A stretch of DNA of 64,000 bases from Saturnia japonica (lineage: Eukaryota > Arthropoda > Insecta > Lepidoptera > Saturniidae). Position numbers and translations under genes: made by a program. This document shows positions 33,557-45,800 of this stretch, one piece after another; the first letter of the stretch is position 1; every line of letters begins with the position of its first letter. A model generated the notes under the pieces. The model searched no databases. It was not told the DNA's origin and saw only the letters and a list, made by a program, of their open reading frames with translations. Location: contig CM065304.1 in assembly GCA_033032175.1 (NCBI GenBank), forward strand, positions 9,548,001 to 9,612,000, read 5' to 3'.

Positions 33557-35089
33557 ATGGCCTCAAAACCTGGCAGCAAATCCATAAATAGCCCTTTTCA
33601 GGGCCAAACGAAGATTGCCACGACGACCACACGCTTAACCAAGAACCACGCAAAAGCCAGCACTACAAGACAACCCAAGACCACAAGCAGCCACAAGGAT
33701 ACCAAACCAGCCCAAATGGATAATCAAGATTGCCTAATCGGAAACAAAGATAAGCCCTTTGGCTCAATAATGAGCCTGAACTGTTGGCCAAGCGCCGCAG
33801 CACTCTGCCCCGCTACCCGAGGGCTCGTCACCCGCGAGCGCGGCGCAGATTTCTCGGCCATCTATGTCAGCGGGCGCTGCATCGTCTGACGGTGTCGACA
33901 TGTAGCGCTGGATAGAGTTGTACCTGCGCATACGAGAGGCCGCGGATACTAAAACCAAGCTGTCTGCAGAGGACAGGACGGCTTTGGAGTTTGCGGCGTT
34001 GGGGCTACCTGTCCTCCCGGAGATGAACAGAGAGATACGTGAGGCGGAAGAGGCGAGAGTGCAGAAAGTCCTGTGCCCCTCACCCCCGCCCACCCGCGCC
34101 GTCTGCAAGATGCAACAGACTGCCATTCCAGAAGAGTCGCCCGCCCCTTTCCCCGCGGCTACCCGACCTACTACCCCGTCGACGACGGAGGAAACATACG
34201 CGAAGATTGCTAAGAAAACAGTGGCTAGTCCACAGGTGCAGACTACCCAATTACCAACTGCATCGATTACCACAGGTAAACAGAGATATCCGCCGATAAT
34301 TGTTGACAAATTCCCGCAATGGAATGCCCACTTAGAAGAGATTACCAAGTTGTTAAAGAGGTCACCGAATGCGCGCCCTAGTGGGTTCAGGGTGTGCTTC
34401 CAGCCGCAGGACGAGGATGAATATCGCCTGCTGCAAGAGTACCTTGGCAAGCTCGAGGAACACGAGAATATCTCGTGGTTCTCGTACTCGCTGCCAGCCG
34501 AGAAGCACCTCAAAATTGCCATCAGTGGATTGCCATCGAATACGAAACCAGACGACATAGCGGCCGCCCTGAAGGAGAAGGGCCACCATGCGGAGTATCT
34601 GAAGCCCATAGGGACGCGGGGGGAGGGCGCCCCGGCTCCATATACCACGCAGTAATCAAGAGGACTGCAGAAACCACCCCGGCAATTTACGCCATTGATG
34701 AGCTATTGTTGATAAGAGGGGTCCAAATCGAAGCTTGGCGGGGAAAATCAGACCCTGCCCAGTGCCATAGATGTCAACTCTTTAGGCACAGCTCACAGCG
34801 ATGCCATAAAGAGCTAGCGTGCGTCTGGTGCGGTGGCCCACACTACGCACTGGACTGCGGACGGCCTAAAGAGCAGCCACCCACTTGCGCAAACTGCGGC
34901 GGACCGCATCCGGCCAACTATACGCGGTGCCCGGTGTACCGAAGAGAGTTGCGCAATTCTCGAGCGGGGGCTGCATCTAGATCAGTCAGAAGGTCAGAAC
35001 ACAGAGGCAGGGCCATGCCTCCGATAACCACCGTGGAAGAGGTGGCACCGTCGTCGCTGATGGCGCCAGCCAATAACCCGGTGGCTTGA
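33557..35089 (+). pseudogene. Jockey-type LINE ORF1 (gag) with CCHC zinc knuckles, frameshifted
   Basis: 33557-33889 starts MASKPGSKSINSPFQG (basic, low complexity) and ends in a shifted frame. 33918-34655 contains an RRM-like nucleic-acid-binding part (PPIIVDKFPQWNAHLEEI; LKIAISGLPSNTKPDDI), as in jockey/I-group gags (PRE_C2HC region). After a one-base shift near 34620, AVIKRTAETTPAIYAIDEL leads to three knuckles: CHRCQLFRHSSQRCH, CVWCGGPHYALDC and CANCGGPHPANYTRC. The stop is at 35087-35089. The order matches ORF1 of jockey-clade LINEs. Two frame breaks make it non-functional. It is head-to-head with the RNase H fragment, so the two are not one intact element. Confidence 0.85.
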
Positions 35090-35436
35090 GGTGGTAAGCC
35101 CCACCAAATTAGAAAGCCCATGCCACACAGAAGGTCAGAAGGGGGTGTCCTAAGAAGCCAACCGTACCGACTAAGTTCGCGACACCACAGACAGCCAATG
35201 CACTCCTGCAGGTAGTTAGGACAGCCTTGGAAGCAATACTGACCGCCAGCAGGGGCGAAGGAGATAAATATCACTGCTAGCATTAACCATGCGCTACGAG
35301 AAATCGTGGCGTACACAGAGAGCTAAAGAAAAACGAAGATAACCACGAGAGAGCACCGCGCGTAAGCCTCGTCCCTACAACTAGTAGGAGGCGAGCGACT
35401 CAAGAGACGAGCTAAACAAATCAGCAATACCACGGT

Positions 35437-35560
35437 GCCTCGCGTACTATTACGCGAGGCAACCTCAAGAGCGAGAGCACCCGTCGTTACGGGTGAAAGA
35501 GATAGTCACCGGCATGGGGCATCGCCCTGAAACGGTTTCCCCCGCACAAACTATTGTGCG
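35437..35560. repeat. Row of short perfect hairpins with 4-base loops
   Basis: GCCTCGCGTA-CTAT-TACGCGAGGC (35437-35460, 10-bp stem), CACCCGT-CGTT-ACGGGTG (35478-35495, 7-bp stem) and CGCACAA-ACTA-TTGTGCG (35543-35560, 7-bp stem), with a weaker GGGC-ATC-GCCC between them (35517-35527). All lie between the gag stop and the Helitron 5' end. Confidence 0.8.
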
Positions 35561-36289
35561 AGAAGATTAGTATTGTATTGTGTGTTGACTTCACAGTGCG
35601 CATTTGTTTCAGACGGCGGATGCACAGCTGTATGTGGATCCCACAAGCCTATAGCCTTCTTCGATCAATGGGTTATCCAATAAAAAATATTTTTTCCAAT
35701 CGAACAAGTAGTTCCTGAGATTAGCGCGTTCAACCAAACAAACAGACAAAGAAACTCTTCAGCTTTGTAATATTAGTATAGATCCATTTACTTAGGTTTT
35801 AGACTCTATATTATGTAATACTGGTAGCGTTTTGTGTGATATAGCTTGGTTAGTGTGCATAAGTGAAGTGGATTATAAATATAGACTGGAAGCATACATT
35901 GTGCTTCAAGCTTGCTTCATGCTTCATGCAAAATGTATGCTTATGTATACCAAGTTAAATAAAACCTTCTAAAAGAACGTATGGGTACGACGTCTATCTG
36001 TTAAATAATCTATATCTATACAAATAAATAAAATCACAATTCGTATAAAAAAACAAGAAAAAAATCAAACGACACCCAGTACAATCGTGACAGCGCCATC
36101 TCTTATCAATACAAAAAAAACCATGAAAATATTAATTGATTTATTGATATATCAACTGATCTATACAATTAAATAAAGTTGAAGTGTCTGTTTGTAATGT
36201 CAAAACAATAGTTTTTTAGTAAGTGCATTTGGAAGTAAGTATATACGAAACTTAAACAAAAAAAAACCATTTAAAATTTTTTTTTTTTG

Positions 36290-36697
36290 TCTGTCTGTCT
36301 GTCTGTTTGTTCCGGGTAATCTTTGAAACGGTTGGACCGATTTTGACGGGACTTTCACTGATAAATAGCTGATGTTATAGGGAGTAACTTAGGCTACTTT
36401 TATTTTAGAAATAGAATTATGGTTGCACACAAATAATAAAAAACTGGTCATGGTGAATCAATTCGGGTGCTTAAGTGGCTTACGCTGAGTAAACCACAAG
36501 AGATATAGCAAATTAATGTACTACACAATTGTAGACATTAAAAAGACGTACAAAAATGTCAGAGAAACTATATGTCTATCTTTTAAGGAACACACACAAT
36601 AAGCACTTTTGTCTTTAAAGTAGCCGGGAGTGGGGGAGTAAAATTCGCGCGGGCATTTTGTAGTCCACGTTAGCGAAGCCATGGGCACAACTAGTAT
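36290..36697 (+). mobile_element. Helitron-like non-autonomous element
   Basis: Begins in a (GTCT)n microsatellite and reads GAAACGGTTGGACCGATTTT, and ends GCGAAGCCATGGGCACAACTAGT. Related copies lie in reverse at 43018-43440 and 52883-53230. Non-coding. Confidence 0.65.
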
Positions 36698-36849
36698 AAT
36701 TATAAATATAATTAATTTATAGGTTACAATTTAACAAAAAGAACGAGTGTATTAAACAAACATGTAATTACAATTTTATGTAGGTATAGTCACGTTAATA
36801 TACATAATTTTATAATAAACACATTTGTCTAAGAAGACCTAAACTCTAG

Positions 36850-39800
36850 CTAAGTAGACTCGTTAGAAGTTGACGATGAATCGCTTTCCAGTTTGTCATA
36901 TAGTTCCGGGACATAATCGTAAGCTTCGTCATTTATGTCTTCATACATAGATTTCTTCATTGCAGTCCAATCGATTTTGGAATCCGCAGTAAATAATAGT
37001 CTATAATTCACGTATAATTATAATAAATAGAACTGTCGAAGCTAGTAAATGTTACACTAGAAGTTTTTGATAAAAAAAGTTATATAACTAAGGCAGCAAA
37101 CATGCATTCGGCCCGCCTGATAGGAAGCGTAGCCTATGGACGCTTGTAATAAATACCATAGGTATAGCTAGCGCGTTGCCGACCTTGAACGCCCCTACTA
37201 CAAAGAGTTCTGGAAACCTAACTCACTGCAGAAACACAGTACAGAGTTATTTGGATGCGATCTCCTGTAGGGTGGAGTTATTCCACCAGTCGGAATGCTC
37301 CAAGCGGTGAGAATTTTTTTTTGGTACCTACTAGCTCTAGCCGCTGACAGTAGAAAAGTAAAATTAGCGTTTGAAAAACTTAATACTTCCAGCATTCGGC
37401 TGGGTCAGGTCACCCTTTCCACTCTCCTTAGTTCGCCACGGCAGTCGCGTTTAGAACAACTAGGCTAATGAGGCAGTTATGAAGCTATGAACTATAAATC
37501 AACTCTATTAATCGATGAACTTTAGTCATACTTTTTTAAACATAAAAGACACCACTTTATAAATTATACCCGTGCGAAGCACATATAAATCACACGTACA
37601 GACAGTTCAACTCATTTGCGCACGGCCCTATATATGCATAATGTGTGTGTTACGTGTGCATGTCAAGAGGTACAGTCAAGTACACAAGAGAATTCTACTA
37701 GCTATTTTACTTATGTCGGAAATATTCATTTTTTATTTGTTTAAATGTAAAATAAACCTACAGATCAATTATGTAAGCATGATTATTGAAAATAATTATT
37801 ATTTCGTACCATTAATACTACAACTATCAGCTAATGAACTTTAAATATCGATTCTTTTTTATATGTATCGACAAATATTACGCCACATCTTTGTATCAAT
37901 TCAACTTACATGTGCATTTATAAACTTAATTATTCCCGGCACGTTTTATTCAATTTTATGTAAAGTTATTTCTTTTTTTTATTCCCCTAATACTTTCTAT
38001 AGGCTTCGGGAAGATATGTATCCCAAAAAAATATGCTGTAAAAAACGGGCCAAGCCTTGATTGAGATGGTTTGTCTATAAAAAGTAGTGAAATCTCATAA
38101 ACATCCAAGTGTAGGAAGGAGGTGGATATAAAAACGAGTAATTTTGACTAAAATCTGGCATATCTTTTAACGTTTTAACAACGCGCACCTAGACTTTCTA
38201 ATATTAACACGAACCGTTCAGATAAACGCGCGTTAAAACTGCGCTGCAATATATCTGAACGGGAGCCTCGTGTTTCCAGAACTTATTTTTAATATCTTTT
38301 ACAGTTTGGTTCGGCTCTTTTGGTTCCACATCAGTTACTCTAGATCTTAGATTTTTGTGGACCATTAGAAAATGCCCATCAGATTGAATAACTTCCACTA
38401 AGGCGGCATTTCGATAATTCTTATAGTTTGGCAGGGCTCTTAAGGTTCCACATCAGATACTCTAGACCTTCTTTTTTTAAGTTTCACGAGGAAACGCTTA
38501 TAAGATTATTTAAATAATTTTTCTAAGGCGATATTTAGATATCTCTAATAGTTTGGTTAAGCTCTTGGGTTTCACGTCAGGGTCAGATCTTCGAAAATCC
38601 AAGTTTTGATAATTTTTCCTTTGTGTGGGTATTGAACCCTATCTCTGTAGCAAATTTCAGCTCTCTATGTATTTGGAAAGTACTACTTCTATTTTGATGA
38701 TCATGAGTGAGTTTGTCAAATTTTCGTAACTTTGCATTCCTATAACTTCTAAACGGACGAAGCTGTAAACTTGAAAAACTATGACATTATAGGGTTCCAT
38801 AACTACTTTATATAGTAAACAGAATTTCAGCCTTCTACAATAACCCAGTGCTGTTAGACAAAGGCGTAAAAATACGTCGAAATGCTTCCAGTAAAGGTGG
38901 TACGGCCGTGCCTTGCACTCAACTTGGGGTGGGATTCGATTTCGGGATTTTTCATGTTTTCCTTCTTTTATAGGCTTCTAATACTAATACTAACTAAATT
39001 CAAAATTTGAAGTTTGTAAAACTGCTAGAAGTACCTTTGAATTTTGATGATCGGAAATTGTGTCAGTGACAACATTAAAGAACTTTGACTAGCGATAATT
39101 CGTAAACTAAGGTATAATTATTAGGTATATTGGCAATATAGCCAGTTATAGTATGTCCTCTTGATCTCTAAAAATTCAAACATCTTGTTTTATATAATAA
39201 TATAGCGAATTTAATGGGGTATCAAAAGTGCCGTGAGTTGCTTCAAGAAATGGATGGTACGACCGTGCCTTGTGCTCGACTTGGCGAGGGCACAACCGTG
39301 CCCTCAGGTGGACGACAAATTATCAAGCATAATTACCGAGTTAGGTAAATATTTTCTCCGTGACGAATCAAATACTTTTGTTGACGACAGTACCAGTAGT
39401 ATAAAGTGATAAAAACACGAGTTGCTCGGAAGATGACTGCCGCTTCATACAAATAAAAATTGCATATTTACAAGCTCACGCAAACAGGCCCGTGCGCAAA
39501 GATGAGTTAAATTATCTAAATCAAATTTTACGCATATGATTTGCGTATTATGTCAAATATAGTTAATGTATTCATTGGGGTGACATTGACAGTTTACTTA
39601 TATTAATTATGTACACTTACTTTTCAACGCAGCCCATGAAATTGTGTAGGTAACTGCTAGAAAATAGATGCATAAGATTACTAAAGCCGGTGCAGTTAGT
39701 CCACTGAGCATCAGGGGCCATTAGCATTCCGACGGCCTTTCCGCGACATATAAGTGGTGCTCCGTACATTCCCTGAAATAAAAACCGACAATTTGTTAGT

Positions 39801-42800
39801 ATTTCAAAATATGTATATGTATAAGAAGGTAACCGGTTCGTATTCCGTTAAAACTTAACATTTAGTTACTTTCATATTATGACTCTTCTTCTTGTTCCTG
39901 GCTATTATCCCTATTTATTTGGTGTCAGGCCTCCTAGTACTACTGCATCACAACGTACGGTCGTGGATAATTGTCTCTTTTGACTTTGACTATATGCTAT
40001 TTTTTTAAAATTATATGTTGTATTGCAATTTAAGTGAATGAAGACGCAGGCGGTTGCTTGTAAAAAAATTAAAAAAGAGGTAACGTTTGTGAGCTTGGAT
40101 GAGGACTACCGATCCGATTCTGGAAATAGGAAGGTACACAATATTATCCAAGAGCGAATCCCTATCACGATATCAAATATTTTTTATTAATTTAAATTTC
40201 ATATTCTAAGTAGTAATGCAAACAAAGACGCGCACGGTTGTTTGCTTTTACATAAATAAAATGTCATTTTATATTTGTTTCATCAATCAATTATAAAAAA
40301 ACTTCATAACATTTTTATGATCAACCAAATTACATGCGTTATGTTACATATAGATTTTGTTTTGTTATAAGTTTTTGTTACCATGGTAGACTAATGCTAT
40401 ATACAGTTAAGTAATTATCAACATTTTTATATAACTGAACATGCGATATATATGTGTATATTTTTTTATGAAACTGATCGGACGCTCACAAAAGGCAATA
40501 TCCATAAAGTTAAAGTTGCACAAAGAGCCATGGAGCAGGTCATGTTGGTCTCTCCCATGTGAATCGTGAACCAAAAGCAGAAAGGCGCAGCAGAACAAAG
40601 GTTGAAGATATTTGCAAACGAGTCACGAGGCTAAAGTAGAGGCGGGCGGGGTACTCGACGAGTCCGAAAGACGGACGGTGGACTAAAGCGATTTTGGTGT
40701 GGTGGCAAATAACTGCGAGACAGACCGCCAAGCCGGTGATCCGATGACAGTGAGGGTGCCTGGTGAATTCTGGATGAGAGCCACGCGAGAACGTGAAGAT
40801 TGGCATGAGCGAGAACTGGCCTTTACTCAGCAGCGGGTAAATGCGGTCTAAATGAATGAATCTTAAAAGCGCAGCGATAATTTATGAGTAGGTACATAAC
40901 AATGCTCTGGAAGTTGGTAAGGTACCTAATCATACCTTATTTGTATAAACATGAAGATAACTTACGTGACACGGCTGTGCTGTTTTATCCGGCTGTAAGA
41001 TAAATTATGTTTTGTATAAAAAATATTATTATAACAATAATTCTGGCGCCAAGTCGTACTGTGATAATTGATAACAATTCACCTAATTTATTACGAGGTT
41101 GTAATACTACCTATTACGTATATTATTATTTACAAAAGCTTCCTTGTTACTTAAAATATTCGTAAGAACCTTGTGAGCGGCAATCTGCAATGTAATATTC
41201 TGGTTTTATACAACTAAGGTGGCAAACAGGCGTGCAGCTCGTCTGATGGTAAGCAGCTGCCGTAATCTAAGGACGTTTGTAACACCATAGGTATCATCAG
41301 TGCGTTACCAACTTTGAACTTCCCTTCTCAAGGAGCTCAAAACCCTACTCACCGGAGGATCACAACACAAAGTTCTGATAGACACAAGATCTTCCGTAGG
41401 GTGGAGGCATTTCAATAGCCGGTGGGTGGCTTTAAATGGAAAGATATCTCTAAAGTAATTTCTCTGTGTCTTACCTCTCTTAAATGTGTATCTTGGTTTG
41501 TATAAATAAAAAGGCGTTTACTTATAATGTTATTGGTTATCGCGCTTTAAGGTCGGTCAGAACGCGGATTGCTATCAACACTCGTGCGACCGTTTTTGAA
41601 TCGCTTGTGCGACTCTTTTATTTGAGTTTTGCACATACAAGCATCATCAAAGGCCTCCTACATCAAATCGATGGTCTCTACACAACTCTTTCCGAGTTTG
41701 GAACAAAACTCTATCCAAATTCGTTGTTCCGATTTCTCCATTTTCAACGATAGCAAAATCCGACAACACGAAATCGACAATGTACGTAAAGACACGTTGC
41801 GCTCGAAATAAAAAATCTCGTCGGTTTCCATGGTAGCCGATGCCTTCGTAAATAGTAACTTGTTGCGTTCGTACTTCATAAAGGTCACCCGGACGCTGTG
41901 GTGCGAAGTTATGGATACAGGTCGGATACTTTTGGGACACACCTCGTAATTACAATACCATAAACCTACTACATAATAATACATAATACACAGAGATAAA
42001 CCCATGTAGTAAACCCACATATGATATTTTTTGGTTTGTCGTGTTCCGAAATCGGCCGGTGTATATGCTCTAATATAGCGGTGTGCTAGGGATCTCGACC
42101 ATCATACAGATAGTGATAAACCAATTTATGATTTTCTTTTGATTTGTCGTGTTCCGAAATCAGTCGGTGCATAAGCAGTAATATAGTGGGGTGTTAGGGA
42201 TCGCAACACATAGTGAACATTTTGTGTATATCCAATGATACGCAGACGAAGTCGCGGTTACCAGCTATTATTATATATACCTATTCAACACCCCAGACAC
42301 ATAGATGAAATTTATACTCGTCACACAAAAGTTCATGAGCGGGGATCGAACCCGCAATCTCTCGATTCAATAGTAGGGCTTACTATCACTACGCCACGAG
42401 GCCTGATTAAAGGTGTTATATATTATAAAATCTAAAAACTATAGTATATTTTATAGGAAAAACCTCAATTAGATCTAATAATACGTTTAGAAATATATTT
42501 TTTTTAGTAAATAGTATAATTTGTATTTTCAGCTTGTATATGTACAGTTTTTACATAAAGTAATTACGATAAAGGGGTTTAAATAATCTGTATAGTATAG
42601 TTTAAAAAATACTCACATCTCTTACACACACACATGCCTGACTATCGAAGTAACCTAGAAAGCCCAAATTTGTGAGTGCCTTCTGGAAATTTATCGTAAG
42701 CGCTTCACACCATAAGTTTTTTCTTGACGATGTTCATAAATTGAACTCTCAAATTTTTTTGTAAACGAAATTTATGTGTGGGGTAAATTATATCCTGTAA

Positions 42801-45800
42801 CAGATCAGAATTTGAAAATAAAGATTTGAACATGCTTACCTACAAAGTACAAGTAGCAGGGAATTGTTTAGATACTGTTACGTAATATTTACATATGGTA
42901 CTTAGGTAAGTACCTACTACTGGAGATTATATGAACTTACTCTTTAATCCGTAGTTCCGATACTGTGATGTGTAAATATTCCAACTTACTGTTTATTCCG
43001 TGATGCGAACTATATTTAAAACAACAGTGCGTTCGCGGCTCCGCACGTGTTTATTACGCAGTAATTATTTTTATCCCGTAATCTATTTTTTTATTATGGC
43101 TTCGCTCACGTGGACTACAGAATGCCCGCGCGAATTTTTCTCCCCCGCTCCCGGCTATTTTAAAGACAAACATGCTTACTGTGGATGTTCCTTAGAAGAT
43201 AGATGTATACTCTCCTTAACTTTTTTGCAGGTCTTTTTAATGCCTATCATTATGTAGTACATTAATTTGCTATATCTCTTATGGTTTACTCAGCTTAAGC
43301 CATTTAAGCGCCCGAATTGATTCATCATAACTAGTTTTTTTTTTGTAAGGAACCCTAACTCTTTTTCTAAAATAAAAGTAGCCTAAGTTACTCCCTATAT
43401 CATCAGTTATCATCGTTCCGTTCCAACGGATCCAGGTTAGGTTTTTTGTAATAATCGGGTATAATTTTGTCACTGTCGCAGAAAATATATTTGAAGAATA
43501 AAAACAATGCTTAAGCCTGCTTAAGCCATAGTATTTTCCCTTCAGAAACTTTCATATCATATCATTGACTAAAAATAATAATTATATGTATGTAGCGACA
43601 TCTCTCGCAACAACTGACGCATCTACATAGCGACACATAGCGACATCTATCGAGCCACATACGACGCATCCTACATCGCGCTATAGAAATTAACTCAACA
43701 ATTGAGTATATATACAAGAACCCAACTACAACCGTCAGGGCAGCTGCCCGCCAGATATAACACCCGTCTGGTCGGAGGATCCTCCCTTTGTAATAGTTAT
43801 TCTATACTGGTGACCCCGAGCATGAACGTCAGCGCAACCTTCTTCGCAAAAGCTACGTCATCGTGACGTCATCATCACTTCCTCAAGCATTCAAGCGGCG
43901 AGTCATACAGCCAGCCAGCATCCACGGCTACTTCGGGTATTCTGACCACCAGCATGCAGCGGACGCGCATTCCTGGTCATCACCCACAGCCTTCTCAGCG
44001 ACCTTGGTACAGCACACTGCACTTCGGTCGGTCAGCAAACAGAGACGCACTTCTCTCCTGGTCGACGCAGCAGCCAGTCACTACGCAACACTGCAACACT
44101 CCGACTCACTGGAGCAATCTTGCAGCATCACCCCGACTCACTTGGGCATCACTCCGACTCACTGGGGCAATCACCGCAGACAGTTCCGACTCACCGTGAA
44201 CTATGCGGCATCACGCAGCACTGCAACACTCCGACTCACTGGAGCAATCTTGCAGCATCACCCCGACTCACTTGGGCATCACTCCGACTCACTGGGGCAA
44301 TCACCGCAGACAGTTCCGACTCACCGTGAACTATGCGGCATCACGCAGCACTGCAACACTCCGACTCACTGGAGAATTCTTGCAGCATTACCCCGACTCA
44401 CTGGGGCAATCACCGTAGACAGTTTCGACTCACTGGAACATTTCACTGGCCCGGCAAGCATCACAAGATGTATGGACGACTCAACCTGCTATCGACCTCC
44501 GGTCTCGGAGGGGAGTGATGTAGCGACATCTCTCGCCACAACTGACGCATCTACATAGCGACACATAGCTACATCTATCGAGCCACATACGACGCATCCT
44601 ACATCGCGCTATAGAAATTAACTCAACAATTGAGTATATATACAAGAACCCGACTACAATCGTTGGGCAGCTGCCCGCCAGACATAACATCCCGTCCGGT
44701 CGGAGGATCCTCCGTTTTCTATGGCGGATGAGGCACTTTACTCTCTTTTCCTCACCTCCGCTAAATATATATTATTCCTACATTATAATACCAATTCATT
44801 GTAATTTTTATCCTATGAGCTTCGTTTTTTTCTTCTTGTTTTGGGGCCGCAAAAGCACTTGCCAGTGTCAATGTTTTTAAGTCTTCTTAACATTTTCCAT
44901 TAAACAAAGTGAAGTTTTCAGTATCAATGTTTAAAGTCTTAGTAAAATTTTCCTGCGTCAATGTTTACAAGCTTTCGTAGCAATATACATTGTATACAAC
45001 GTGCCGTACAACAAGATGGTGGCCGTCTTGTTAGAACGATCTAGGGAATTTTTGTGGGATCCCAGAGTGCATGCCCCTGGTTTATACCTATAATCCACTT
45101 CACTTAAGCACAAAAACCAAACTATATCACGCAAAACGTCACCATTATTACATAATATAGGGTCAAAAACCTAAGTAAATGAATAAAAAATAAAAAACCA
45201 CAACATGTCACTTCAGGATCCCGCCAAAAATCTATCCTATGAGCTTAAAAATAAAAATAAAATATGGCATCAAAAGGAACGTCTCGTCTCCAATATGCTT
45301 TAGATATAAAATCTCCAACATTTGTTAAGCACATGTTCTTTCTATTTAGTTACCGTAGCGTCCCCAAGTGACGCATAAATCCATAAAAGTTTTAAGAAAG
45401 CAGATGTGATATTCGTATGAAATTCTGTTTACAAATTCAAAACTTTACGACGTGACGCTATCGTAGGATACGCTCGTTAACTTGCTGCAGATTTTTATGA
45501 AGAAAAAAAACAATGGCTTTGTGTTATTTGACTAAAATGGCATGTCATGTTAAATGTATTCCAGTTTTAAACTACGTATGATGTAACATATTAATAAACC
45601 GTATTGCATGAATTCAATTTGCGCATGAAATTGGGGAAGGTAACCCAAGCCGTGTCCCCTGTGCGTATTTTTTCTCTACACACTACATAAAACATTGTTT
45701 TACTACATTTTTAGATCTGACTACACTGTTAGCCTTAGGGGCCCTGAAGCCGCTGCGGCTTTTACAGCTTCACCGAACTTGGTGTTTTACTACACATTTT

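Larger units (their letters stand above)
29447..35782 (-). mobile_element. 6.3-kb Helitron carrying virus-like and LINE fragments
   Basis: In minus orientation the 5' end is TCTATACTAATATTACAAAG (complement from 35782) and the 3' end is GAAGTGGCGCGGGTCAGCTAG (complement at 29447), both classic for lepidopteran Helitrons. It sits between host A (29446) and T (35783), as Helitrons do, with no target duplication. No Rep or Helitron helicase gene was seen, so it is non-autonomous and moved in trans. Cargo, left to right: a decayed viral-type helicase region (-), a LINE RNase H end (-), a short LTR-like stretch, a jockey-type gag (+), and a row of hairpins. Whether the cargo was captured or inserted later is not settled by the sequence. 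Confidence 0.85.
29396..35915 (-). repeat. Family A repeat split by a Helitron
   Basis: 29396-29446 (TTTTTGGTGGGATCTTGAAG ... TTTTTAA) and 35783-35915 (TCCATTTACTTAGG ... ATTATGTAATA ... GTGAAGTGGATTATAAAT) join exactly into one family A copy when 29447-35782 is removed. The other copies read TTTTTAATTCATTAACTTAGG at this point. Confidence 0.88.

Noticed and set aside
33764..34648. A 294-codon minus-strand ORF
   Set aside because: It is the shadow of the jockey-type gag on the plus strand, whose zinc knuckles and nucleic-acid-binding region are clear.
42275..42403. Possible tRNA gene
   Set aside because: A and B boxes are present but the acceptor stem and full cloverleaf are not, and a second copy at 56975-57083 has a shared tail, so it is a SINE.
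43863..44558. A 231-codon ORF and several overlapping 60-80-codon ORFs
   Set aside because: They come from the 130-bp tandem array in the TRIM-like element; 130 is not a multiple of three, so the same text is read in all frames, and no frame is favoured.
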